Shown piece by piece: positions 55,323 through 64,000 of a stretch of 64,000 nucleotides of DNA (position 1 is its first letter; every line of letters starts with the position of its first letter). The position numbers were made by a program, and so were the translations under genes. The DNA comes from Neptuniibacter victor (lineage in GTDB: Bacteria > Pseudomonadota > Gammaproteobacteria > Pseudomonadales > Balneatricaceae). The notes beneath the pieces were generated by a model that saw only the letters and a program-made list of their open reading frames with translations, searched no databases and was not told the DNA's origin. The stretch spans positions 2,914,001 to 2,978,000 of the forward strand of contig AP025763.1 in the NCBI GenBank assembly GCA_027943745.1, written 5' to 3'.

Positions 55323-56171
55323 TTAGAGAACTAACGCCCCGCAGTAAAATAAGCCAAAGACCAAGAAAGCTCGCCCCGTCAATGGCGTTACCCTTTTCCG
55401 TTCAAGTTCATCACAATACAAAAATCGACAAGGCCATAGGGCAAACGGCAAGCTCAGTAAAACCCAATACCCTTGGGGCATGAGTGAAATCAGACTAAAA
55501 AAAGCCACCAAAGCAAAAACAACAAAAATCAAGCAGATATAAAGTAAGACCGCTTTTTCATATCCCAGCCTTACCGTCAGTGTGCCGATTCCTTGTGCAC
55601 GATCACTCTCATAGTCTCTTAACTCATTACTCAGTAGCAGCAATGATGTAAACAAACTAACAGGTAACGACAGATAAAACGCCTCAGAAGTGATACGTAG
55701 AGCCAATACATAATAAGCGCCTAGAACCATCAACACGCCCATAAACCAAAAAACCAATACAACGGCTAAACCACGATGTTTATAATTAATTGGTTCCAGT
55801 GTATAGCCCAAGGCTCCAAACAATCCGATGGCACAGAGTAACAAAAGAAATAGATCTGTCAGATAGACAAGATAAACACCGATTAATGCTGCGACAAGAA
55901 AACAACATAATCCACGCAATGCATTCGCTCTTATACGAGCTCGAGACAGCGTATATTCTGACGATGAAAGTAGCGGCAGGTCCGCGTAATCATTGATTAA
56001 ATTAACACCTGCCTGAAGTAATAAACCCGCAACTAAGATTAAACCGGATGTGAAATAATCAACAAAACCATCATGATGGGCGATGAGAATACCGGTTAAG
56101 CAAACAACCAACGCAACACTAAATGAAAAAGGCCTTAGTGCTTGCTTAAACAGGTACTTATCTTCATTCAT
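55323..56171 (-). CDS. UbiA-family prenyltransferase
   Basis: An integral membrane protein of 282 residues and about eight or nine helices, transferring a prenyl chain to an aromatic acceptor. The two Asp-rich motifs are present as NLINDYADLPLL (first, NDxxD) and NELRDYESDRAQG (second). It is closer to MenA/UbiA in length (~290). Acceptor and prenyl length cannot be told; housekeeping UbiA for ubiquinone would be a different gene if present. Its ATG lies 2 bp after the trhP/yegQ stop (AAGTAATAATG), so translation is coupled to that gene. Confidence 0.85.
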   Translation of the reverse strand: MNEDKYLFKQALRPFSFSVALVVCLTGILIAHHDGFVDYFTSGLILVAGLLLQAGVNLINDYADLPLLSSSEYTLSRARIRANALRGLCCFLVAALIGVYLVYLTDLFLLLLCAIGLFGALGYTLEPINYKHRGLAVVLVFWFMGVLMVLGAYYVLALRITSEAFYLSLPVSLFTSLLLLSNELRDYESDRAQGIGTLTVRLGYEKAVLLYICLIFVVFALVAFFSLISLMPQGYWVLLSLPFALWPCRFLYCDELERKRVTPLTGRAFLVFGLFYCGALVL

Positions 56172-56173
56172 TA

Positions 56174-57550
56174 TTACTTCTGGCTACTATACTCTGGCGC
56201 ATTAGGTAGATCGCGCATCAATAACGCATACTCAGGATCCCCCGAAAGCGCCATAGGGATCTTCATAACATGACCAGAACCAGGAGCAACATCAGCTTGC
56301 TTACCTTTTTTATCAATCATCTCTTCTAATTTGAATTTATGATTTCCTTGCGGTGTCATTAATTCAAGCGTATCGCCCTTTAAAAAGCGGTTACGCACAT
56401 CGATCTCTAACATGCCCGCTTGTTGATCATAACTCATCACTTCACCAACAAACTGCTGATGAACACCGACAGAATTACCTGTTTCATAGTTTTGATATTC
56501 ATCATGAACATGGCGACGATAGAAACCTTCCGTATAGCCACGGCTAGCAAGGTTCTCTAGCTCATCCATCAAACTCATATCGAACGGTTTACCTGCTACC
56601 GCATCATCTATCGCCTTACGATAGACTTGCGCAGTACGAGCAACATAATAATGGGATTTTGTGCGCCCTTCGATCTTCAGCGAATCGACACCAATCTCAG
56701 CTAGGCGATGCACATGCTGAATAGCACGTAGATCTTTAGAGTTCATGATATAAGTGCCATGCTCATCTTCAAAAGCTGGCATAAACTCTCCGGGACGAGT
56801 TTCCTCTTGCAATAAGAAAATCCGATCCGTAGGTTCACCTTCACCTAATGCGGGTGTTTTAGGCGTCTGGGTAGCTTCTGCTTTAGGATCAAATTGCTCA
56901 ACAGGAATAACATCGCCAGACTCATCAACCTTAGCTTCATGCGCATCATATTTCCAACGACAAGAATTGGTGCAAGTTCCCTGGTTCGGATCTCGTTTAT
57001 TAATATAGCCCGATAGCAGGCAGCGACCCGAATAGGCAATACAGAGAGCACCATGAACGAAAACTTCTATCTCCATTTCAGGACAAAGCTGGCGAATCTC
57101 TTCAACCTCATCCAATGAGAGTTCACGTGAAAGTATGACTCGCTCCACTCCCATAGAATGCCAAAACTTTACTGTCGCCCAGTTCATCGTATTCGCTTGC
57201 ACTGAAAGGTGAATAGGCACATCAGGAAAATGCTCTTTCACTAGATAGATCAAACCTGGATCCGACATAATTAAAGCATCAGGCCCCATCTGAATAATCG
57301 GACGAAGATCATCAATGTAGGTCTTTAACTTACTATTGTGCGGTAAGATATTACTGGCAAGAAAAAACTTTTTACCCAACTGGTGGGCAAGATCAATCCC
57401 CTGTCCAAGATTATCCATGTTGAAGTCATTATTACGCACACGCAAACTATAACGAGGTTGTCCGGCGTATACAGCATCTGCTCCATAAGCAAACGCATAT
57501 TTCATATTTTTTAGTGTTCCAGCGGGAGACAGTAATTCAGGTGTGCGCAT
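56174..57550 (-). CDS. trhP: U32-peptidase-like tRNA hydroxylation protein
   Basis: Known in E. coli (YegQ/TrhP) to drive 5-hydroxylation of U34 in tRNAs, with prephenate as donor. Length 458 compares with 453 in E. coli. The N-terminus PELLSPAGTLKNMKYAFAYG and DAVYAGQPRYSLRVRN, then VILSRELSLDEVEEIRQLCP, are distinctive for YegQ among U32 proteins. A Cys group (RCLLSGYINKRDPNQGTCTN) fits the Fe-S cysteines described for the family. Two base pairs separate it from the UbiA-family gene downstream, an unusual coupling. Confidence 0.93.
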   Translation of the reverse strand: MRTPELLSPAGTLKNMKYAFAYGADAVYAGQPRYSLRVRNNDFNMDNLGQGIDLAHQLGKKFFLASNILPHNSKLKTYIDDLRPIIQMGPDALIMSDPGLIYLVKEHFPDVPIHLSVQANTMNWATVKFWHSMGVERVILSRELSLDEVEEIRQLCPEMEIEVFVHGALCIAYSGRCLLSGYINKRDPNQGTCTNSCRWKYDAHEAKVDESGDVIPVEQFDPKAEATQTPKTPALGEGEPTDRIFLLQEETRPGEFMPAFEDEHGTYIMNSKDLRAIQHVHRLAEIGVDSLKIEGRTKSHYYVARTAQVYRKAIDDAVAGKPFDMSLMDELENLASRGYTEGFYRRHVHDEYQNYETGNSVGVHQQFVGEVMSYDQQAGMLEIDVRNRFLKGDTLELMTPQGNHKFKLEEMIDKKGKQADVAPGSGHVMKIPMALSGDPEYALLMRDLPNAPEYSSQK

Positions 57551-57593
57551 AATATTTAGAGGTAATTTTATTAAAGTAGAATAGGACTATTTC

Positions 57594-57610
57594 CTTGATT
57601 TCAAATCAAG
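57594..57610. repeat. 17-bp palindrome overlapping the thpR stop
   Basis: CTTGATTT-C-AAATCAAG is a perfect inverted repeat of 8 bp about one base. It contains the thpR stop codon (57606-57608). It may be a small 3' hairpin; no T-run follows. Confidence 0.4.
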
Positions 57611-58166
57611 CTAGATCCTGCAAAGGAATCTCAAATAGTGGTGTGTAGATAGATCCATCTTCTCCGGGTTTGCTTTGAAACAAAACAACCGAATCAGCCA
57701 AACTAAACATATCAATAGCAGGCCAGCTATCTGGTTTTTTAAACTTATTCTTGCCCGGTAATCGTCCCAAAGTCACATGGGGCTTAAAGTCTTCTTCCGT
57801 ATGACTAACACCGGCATCATCTGCAACATTTACCATTAAATTATGCAGTGCCTGTAATTCTTGATGAACATCTGGCAGAGCCGCAATTAAAGCAAGGTGT
57901 TTACTTACACGGTAATATTCAGCCGCATTTATGTGTACCTGGAATGAGCTAAAGTCAGCTAACTGCTCGCGCGTACAACGCTCTAGCTCCTCGACCTGCT
58001 CAAGCGTTATATCTCCGAGAAAACAAAGCGTTAGATGATAGCGATCTGAATCGACCCAACTAACCTCAGTCTTTCGATCATACTCACACAAGGTATCGGC
58101 ATGATCTGCCAACCAACGTACAACTGAATCAGGTAACGTCAGTGCAAAGAAAGCACGGATTTTCAT
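57606..58166 (-). CDS. thpR: RNA 2',3'-cyclic phosphodiesterase (2H family)
   Basis: A 186-residue LigT/ThpR-type enzyme that opens 2',3'-cyclic phosphates and, weakly, ligates 2'-5' RNA. Both HxT motifs are present: YHLTLCFLG (~42-50) and FKPHVTLGR (~127-135). It is 55 bp upstream of trhP on the same strand; both act on RNA, so functional grouping is possible. No good ribosome-binding site is seen before the ATG. Confidence 0.92.
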   Translation of the reverse strand: MKIRAFFALTLPDSVVRWLADHADTLCEYDRKTEVSWVDSDRYHLTLCFLGDITLEQVEELERCTREQLADFSSFQVHINAAEYYRVSKHLALIAALPDVHQELQALHNLMVNVADDAGVSHTEEDFKPHVTLGRLPGKNKFKKPDSWPAIDMFSLADSVVLFQSKPGEDGSIYTPLFEIPLQDLA

Positions 58167-58270
58167 GGAGGTTTAAAATATCTCTATCTAAGAATAATCG
58201 TGTATTCTGCCTTTTAGGGCCTGACTTAGCAAACCCTGTCGGCATATTTTTTGATCACTTTTTAATCAAG

Positions 58271-59161
58271 TTATTTTTGCTCGAGCAATAACTGCATATT
58301 ATTCAGTTTCTGCTTCACTTGCAGAAGGTCTTGATTCAATTGTCGGCGTGTTCCATCAAAGGCCCTTACTGCTTGTTCATTTACTTTAATCCGACGCTCC
58401 AACCCAGCACTATTTCTACCTTCAAGCTTTACAACTCGATCGCTAAGCGCTCTTTGCGATTTAAGCATCTCATCCTGCTGATCTTGCGCTAATTCGGCCT
58501 CTGTGCGCATCTCGGTCTCAACGCGGCTAACCAGTTTACTGATCTTAGCCATTTCAGCCGTTAGTGTTTTCTTCAACTTATCACTATTTGCTTTAACGCT
58601 GGCCAGCCCCTTAATCGTTTTAGCTTGGTTCGCTTGCGTACCTTGTAATGTTTTTATTAACTTACTTTGTGCAGCCAATTGCTTATTTTGTACTGCTAAG
58701 GCTTTAGCTTGCTTCTCAATTAAAGGAGTATTCTTCTGATGAGCAATAGCCCATAGCTTTGCAATTTCTGAATCCAATTGTTTATCTTTCTGTCTCAAGC
58801 TTTCCTCAAGTGAAGAGACATTTCCCTTTAGCGCCTCCCCAGATTGCTCAGCCCCCTGTTCAGCTTCTTTAAGCAATCCCTTAAGTTGACTAATCTGCTC
58901 TTGAGCCTGATTAAACGTCGCTTCACGCTCCTTTTGAGCTTGGTACATATCAAACCCAAAATACCCAAGCACGGAAACAGCCACGATCAATATAATACTC
59001 ACTAAAGGCTGAATAAAACCGCCACCAGATCGTACTGGCTCTACATTAGATGACTGCCGAGGCGTATTATGAGCCTGATGCTCAACAGGTGCATGAGGGT
59101 TATCACCCGCGGGCTCTGCTGGCCCCATGTTCGGCACATTAATATCATCATCACGATTCAT
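58271..59161 (-). CDS. single-pass membrane coiled-coil protein of unknown function
   Basis: A 296-residue protein. Residues 1-50 are acidic, Pro-rich and cytoplasmic, followed by a transmembrane helix (~51-69, PLVSIILIVAVSVLGYFGF), then a long coiled coil from ~75 to the end (Gln/Lys/Ala/Leu heptads, for example KQLAAQSKLIKTLQGTQANQ). This is a type II-like membrane topology with a periplasmic coiled coil, as in cell-division or envelope scaffold proteins, but no family is recognised. AAAGAGAT precedes the ATG. It lies upstream of a terminator shared with groEL, on the same strand as thpR. Confidence 0.75.
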   Translation of the reverse strand: MNRDDDINVPNMGPAEPAGDNPHAPVEHQAHNTPRQSSNVEPVRSGGGFIQPLVSIILIVAVSVLGYFGFDMYQAQKEREATFNQAQEQISQLKGLLKEAEQGAEQSGEALKGNVSSLEESLRQKDKQLDSEIAKLWAIAHQKNTPLIEKQAKALAVQNKQLAAQSKLIKTLQGTQANQAKTIKGLASVKANSDKLKKTLTAEMAKISKLVSRVETEMRTEAELAQDQQDEMLKSQRALSDRVVKLEGRNSAGLERRIKVNEQAVRAFDGTRRQLNQDLLQVKQKLNNMQLLLEQK

Positions 59162-59221
59162 AATTATCTCTTTACTCTCAGAAACAAATTAGAAGAAATT
59201 GCTATTTTACCCAGAAATAAA

Positions 59222-59244
59222 AAGCCCCGCAAAATGCGGGGCTT
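59222..59244 (-). terminator. intrinsic terminator of groEL
   Basis: AAGCCCCGC (59222-59230) pairs with GCGGGGCTT (59236-59244) over AAAAT, followed on the minus strand by TTTTTATTTC. It stands 28 bp after the groEL stop. Confidence 0.93.
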
Positions 59245-59271
59245 AAATATTACATCATAGATGGGTTGAGC

Positions 59272-60936
<1,665 letters not shown>

Positions 60937-60985
60937 TCAAAAATTCTTTAAACAATAGTTATTCAACGAAAAGTTAAACTGGAAA

Positions 60986-61273
60986 TTAAGCTTCCAGTAC
61001 ACCGTAAATTTCGCCTTCGCTAAGAATAAGTAGCTCTTCGCCATCAACTTTTACAGTATTAGCATAACCACCGAATAGCACTGTATCCCCAACCTGAACT
61101 GAAAGCGCTTGACGCTCACCGTTATCCAGAATACGACCTTCTCCAACAGCAATTACTTTACCTTGGTTAGGCTTTTCCTGAGCTGAACCTGGTAGCACGA
61201 TACCACTGGCAGTAGTAGCTTCTTCTTCGTTGCGACGAACAACTACACGGTCGTGAAGTGGACGAATTTTCAT
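60986..61273 (-). CDS. groS: 10-kDa co-chaperonin GroES
   Basis: A 95-residue cap of the GroEL cage, forming heptamers. [18 protein letters not shown], the mobile loop [20 protein letters not shown] and [12 protein letters not shown] are standard. AGGAGAG precedes the ATG. First gene of the groESL operon, with a sigma-32-like promoter about 95 bp upstream. Gene order fxsA-groES-groEL is as in E. coli. Confidence 0.98.
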   Translation of the reverse strand: MKIRPLHDRVVVRRNEEEATTASGIVLPGSAQEKPNQGKVIAVGEGRILDNGERQALSVQVGDTVLFGGYANTVKVDGEELLILSEGEIYGVLEA

Positions 61274-61368
61274 CTCGTTTTCTCTCCTGATCTTTGTCTG
61301 ATCAAAATCAACATTATGTAAGGAAATTAAGTAGTTCAGATTCTCACTGAATTACCCTTTGTTAGCTA

Positions 61369-61395
61369 AGTTGGGGCAATAAAAATGAATTCAAC
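61369..61395 (-). promoter_or_regulatory. sigma-32-like heat-shock promoter of groESL
   Basis: On the minus strand GTTGAA (61395-61390) and CCCCAACT (61376-61369) are 13 bp apart, close to the sigma-32 consensus CTTGAAA-N(13-15)-CCCCATNT. It lies about 95 bp upstream of the groES ATG. No CIRCE-type inverted repeat was recognised, so HrcA control is not supported. Confidence 0.75.
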
Positions 61396-61429
61396 ACCCC
61401 TTTATCATTTTTTCTTTATTTAAGGTGAC

Positions 61430-61915
61430 TTAGTCTTTACGTTCATACTCGCCATCGATGACATCACCTGGCACTTGACGAGAATTTACATCTTCTTTGT
61501 TGGCCTGCTGAAAAGGGTCAGCACTGTAAAACTGAGCAGAGGCTCCATGCTGTTGTGAAGCGATAACGGTGAACTGACTCAGCAACCGCGAAGCAAAGGC
61601 TTTGCGCGTATAAGGCAATAAACAGCTAAACCCTATCACATCAGTCACAAATCCAGGGGTAACGAGCAAAGCACCTCCCACAGCAAGCACGATTCCCTCC
61701 ACCATTTCCTGGCCTGGTATTTCCCCTTGATTAGCTCGCTGCTGTGCCCTGGCTAGCGTTGACAAACCTTGGTAACGCAACATATTGACACCAATAAATG
61801 CAGATAACAGCACTAGACCTACAGTGTTCCATGCTCCTATTGCATCACCGACATTAATCAACACGGTAATTTCAATAATAGGAACAATAATAAATAGTAA
61901 AAAAAGAAACTTCAT
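61430..61915 (-). CDS. fxsA: FxsA-family inner-membrane protein
   Basis: A membrane protein of 161 residues with three to four hydrophobic segments. FxsA in E. coli relieves exclusion of phage T7 by the F plasmid protein PifA; its normal role is unknown. Family marks: KFLFLLFIIVPIIEITVLIN at the start, GANMLRYQG-like GVNMLRYQG, and GGALLVTPGFVTDVIGF. The frame is open to 61963; the ATG at 61915 is chosen because the family starts MKFLFLLF and GAGG lies seven bases upstream. The C-terminus is a hydrophilic tail. It lies upstream of groES as in E. coli. Confidence 0.93.
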   Translation of the reverse strand: MKFLFLLFIIVPIIEITVLINVGDAIGAWNTVGLVLLSAFIGVNMLRYQGLSTLARAQQRANQGEIPGQEMVEGIVLAVGGALLVTPGFVTDVIGFSCLLPYTRKAFASRLLSQFTVIASQQHGASAQFYSADPFQQANKEDVNSRQVPGDVIDGEYERKD

Positions 61916-62380
61916 GAAGCGCCTCGTTAAAGAGTAATGGATATTGAAACTGAGACTTCTCAACCCTATTTTTTAGAGCGATATCCCTTCTAATACTAGA
62001 ACACGGCCCAATAAAATGAGCAGTTCTATCTGCAACAATATCTGATCACTCTTTTCTATGGGCTAACAACACTTTTTTCAAGTAACAGCCTTCGAAATAC
62101 ACATATCTTTACAAAGAAGAACGATTTAATTCCACTCATAGAAAATTCAGTACCAAAGTACAAAAAAATTCCGCACCGCAAAAATAATACGTAAAAACAG
62201 AAGCTTAGCAGTCGCAACATTTACACTAAAACACCCTTCAATAGTCTATAAAACTTATTGATAAATGACTAAAACAGACAAGATGTAGACATTTCCGCAA
62301 AAGCGTTATAAGTTTGAATTCTGCACAATGACGCAACGCACAATAATATTAGAGTCAAACCGAAGTAAGGGTAATCCTCA
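61916..62380. other. 465-bp intergenic region upstream of the SDR gene
   Basis: AT-rich and without a supported gene. It holds the promoters of leftward fxsA and rightward SDR gene. No operator, repeat or RNA was recognised. Confidence 0.5.
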
Positions 62381-63148
62381 ATGGAACTCAAAGATAAAGT
62401 AATTGTTGTAACTGGCGGTGGCCGTGGTCTTGGTCGCGCAATGGCGCTTGAACTAGCTTCTCAAGGGGCGAAGCTTGCACTAGCGGACCTAAGCCAAGAA
62501 GATTTAGATACCACTGTAGGTCTTTGCATGGAAAAGGGCGTTGAAGCACGCGCTTACATCTGCAACGTCGCTAAAGAAGACGATGTTGAAAAAATGTTTG
62601 CTGACGTTGTTGCCGATTTCGGCACTCTGAACGGTCTAGTAAACAATGCAGGTGTAACACGTGACGGATTATTCCTGAAGGTTGACCGTGAAACAGGCAA
62701 AGTAGCTAAGAAAATGTCTATGGACCAATGGAATTTGGTAATGGACGTTAACCTAACAGGTACTTTCCTATGTGCACGTGAAGCGGCAGCACAGATGATT
62801 GACCTTGGCGTTGAAGGCTGCATCATCAACATCTCATCAATCTCTCGCTCTGGCAACATGGGCCAAACTAACTACACCGCGACAAAAGCTGGCGTAGAAG
62901 CGATGGCTGTCACTTGGGCGAAAGAACTTGCACGCTATAAAATCCGTGCTGCATCAATCGCTCCAGGCTATATTGGTACTGAGATGGTGATGAGCATGAA
63001 ACCGGAAGCACTCGATAAGATCGCAGCCGGCATCCCTGCTAAGCGTTTAGGCAAGCCAGAAGAGATCGCTAAAACAGTTACTTTCATTCTTGAAAATGAC
63101 TACATCAGCGGTCGCTGCTTCGAGGTAGATGGCGGTCTTCGCATCTAA
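62381..63148 (+). CDS. short-chain dehydrogenase/reductase, FabG-like
   Basis: A cytoplasmic NAD(P)H-dependent oxidoreductase of 255 residues. The Rossmann motif is TGGGRGLGRAMA (~11-22), with NNAGVT, the catalytic Ser in INISSIS, and YTATKAG (Tyr and Lys). The end is FEVDGGLRI as in classical SDRs. It resembles 3-oxoacyl-ACP reductase but is separate from a fab cluster, and it has an insertion around DRETGKVAKKMSMDQWN, so the substrate is not certain. AAGGGTAA precedes the ATG. Confidence 0.9.
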   Translation: MELKDKVIVVTGGGRGLGRAMALELASQGAKLALADLSQEDLDTTVGLCMEKGVEARAYICNVAKEDDVEKMFADVVADFGTLNGLVNNAGVTRDGLFLKVDRETGKVAKKMSMDQWNLVMDVNLTGTFLCAREAAAQMIDLGVEGCIINISSISRSGNMGQTNYTATKAGVEAMAVTWAKELARYKIRAASIAPGYIGTEMVMSMKPEALDKIAAGIPAKRLGKPEEIAKTVTFILENDYISGRCFEVDGGLRI

Positions 63149-63180
63149 TATCGATCTGGGGTAAGCCTTGCATTACCCTA

Positions 63181-63220
63181 AAGCATAAAAAACCGGCGAA
63201 TGCCGGTTTTTTTTATGCTT
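63181..63220. terminator. long bidirectional terminator hairpin
   Basis: A 17-bp left arm (AAGCATAAAAAACCGGC) pairs with the right arm ending in ATGCTT, apart from two extra T in the right arm, over a GAAT loop. It contains GGC/GCC plus T8 and lies between the convergent SDR and PhoX genes. Confidence 0.93.
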
Positions 63221-63279
63221 AGAAAAGAGAGCAATCAACAAAAGGAGCCTCCCCCCTTTGCCAATACTATCAAACCTTA

Positions 63280-64000
63280 TTAAGCACCTATCACACCACC
63301 ATCTTCACGAGTGATTACCACGATAGTTGAACGAGGCTTACTATTACCACCCGCAGGGAAGTGAGAAGGCTTACCTTTTTCACCTGGGTGCTGAATACCT
63401 ACGAACATTGTCTTCTGATCTAGCGTGAAAGTCAGACCAGTAACTTCACATGCGATTGGACCTGACAAAAAGCGGTGGATCTCACCTGTTGCAGGGTCAC
63501 TACACAACATCTGATTGTTACCCATACCTGCAAAGTCATCTTTGTTGGAGTACTTACCATCCGTCATAATCCACATGCGCCCGCCTTTATCAAAGCCAAG
63601 ACCGTCTGGGCTGTTAAACATGTTTTCAGAAGTAATATTACTGCTACCCGCTTCAAGACTTCCTTTGTGAACAGTTGGGTTACCAGCAATAACATACAGA
63701 TCCCAATCGAACTCAACTGACGTATGATCTGCGTTTGCTGGCATCCAACGAATAATCTGCCCATATTTATTGCCAGCACGTGGGTTTGGCCCATCTACAG
63801 GCTGGTTATCTTTCTTACCACGGTTCTTATTATTCGTCAGGGTACAGAATGCTGATTTTTTGCCTGGGTGAACGGCAACCCATTCTGGACGATCCATCGT
63901 AGTCGCCCCCACCTGAGTTGCAGCAAGACGCGTGTGAATCAGCACTTCAGCCTGGCTATTAAAACCATTTTCAGGGGTCAGGCCATGTTTACCGAATGTC
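63280..64000 (-). CDS. PhoX-family phosphatase, C-terminal part (5' end beyond window)
   Basis: The C-terminal ~240 residues of a PhoX-type (DUF839) protein; the reading frame runs off the right edge without a start. The GTG at 63945 is internal, as the frame continues upstream with TPENGFNSQAEVLIHTR, which matches the family. Typical blocks: GATTMDRPEWVAVHP, CTLTNNKNRGKK, SPDGLGFDKGGRMWIMTDG, VTGLTFTLDQKTMFVGIQH (Ca/Fe-binding and beta-propeller repeats). PhoX is a Tat-exported, Ca2+/Fe3+-dependent alkaline phosphatase in many marine bacteria. The Tat signal and first propeller blades are outside the window. Confidence 0.92.
   Translation of the reverse strand, partial: TFGKHGLTPENGFNSQAEVLIHTRLAATQVGATTMDRPEWVAVHPGKKSAFCTLTNNKNRGKKDNQPVDGPNPRAGNKYGQIIRWMPANADHTSVEFDWDLYVIAGNPTVHKGSLEAGSSNITSENMFNSPDGLGFDKGGRMWIMTDGKYSNKDDFAGMGNNQMLCSDPATGEIHRFLSGPIACEVTGLTFTLDQKTMFVGIQHPGEKGKPSHFPAGGNSKPRSTIVVITREDGGVIGA

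Overview
The window looks like chromosomal core and near-core sequence from a marine, aerobic, motile-lifestyle gammaproteobacterium, most likely Oceanospirillales/Oceanospirillaceae (Neptunomonas, Amphritea or Neptuniibacter type). This is inferred from the protein families and gene order: fxsA-groES-groEL, a glrK-qseG-glrR type operon, the 188-residue type of dCTP deaminase, a TIGR02647-like protein, a HopJ-like protein and a fused indolepyruvate:ferredoxin oxidoreductase. I saw no rRNA, tRNA, CRISPR array, insertion sequence or prophage. Coding density is high, and most genes in 1-21.8 kb lie on the minus strand.

Layout. 0-2 kb: a FixJ-type response regulator (cut by the window edge) and its sensor kinase. 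2-5 kb: two unrecognised proteins (one with an internal duplication), dcd, and a 59-residue small gene. 5-7.4 kb: a membrane diguanylate cyclase and the Mrp/ApbC Fe-S carrier. 7.7-13.8 kb: an amino-acid catabolic cluster (Na+-dependent transporter, Leu/Phe-type dehydrogenase, indolepyruvate oxidoreductase), preceded by a possible leader ORF and a palindrome. 14.3-19.1 kb: a giant LplT-PlsC-acyl-ACP-synthetase fusion and trmA. 19.1-21.8 kb: tandem HDOD regulators with decayed receiver domains. 22-31 kb: metG, small conserved proteins, a SulP transporter, a deaminase, dinB and an OlsF-like acyltransferase. 31-38.9 kb: a large anchored protein, a VWA/J-domain pair, a lipoprotein, a TetR regulator, a formylglycine-enzyme-like exported protein, a FAH-family hydrolase and an EF-hand protein.

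39-42.4 kb holds the glrK-qseG-glrR-like envelope-stress two-component operon. It is followed on the opposite strand by a DnaT-like/lambda-P-like replication pair. 44-46 kb: a CBS protein, purU and pterin carbinolamine dehydratase. 46-49 kb: a coupled operon of an archaeal-type nucleotide phosphorylase, a PRPP-synthetase-like protein and an AlkB-like dioxygenase. 49-55 kb: a GAF-PAS-PAS-GGDEF-EAL protein, flavodoxin, a pilin-assembly-like small protein, cytochrome c and class I fumarase. 55-59 kb: a UbiA-family prenyltransferase coupled to trhP/yegQ, thpR and a coiled-coil membrane protein. 59-64 kb: groEL, groES (with a sigma-32-like promoter), fxsA, an SDR reductase and the C-terminal part of a PhoX-type phosphatase cut by the window end.

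The most interesting less-described points are: (i) the DnaT-like/lambda-P-like pair as a possible chromosomal helicase-loading module; (ii) the phosphorylase/PRPP-synthetase/AlkB operon; (iii) the leader ORF plus palindrome ahead of the oxidoreductase operon; (iv) the acidic protein built of an ungapped duplication at a 144-residue offset; (v) the tandem HDOD proteins with inactive receiver domains; and (vi) several small ORFs and strong hairpins with no assigned role. I found no clear anti-phage island or other wholly new multi-gene system.
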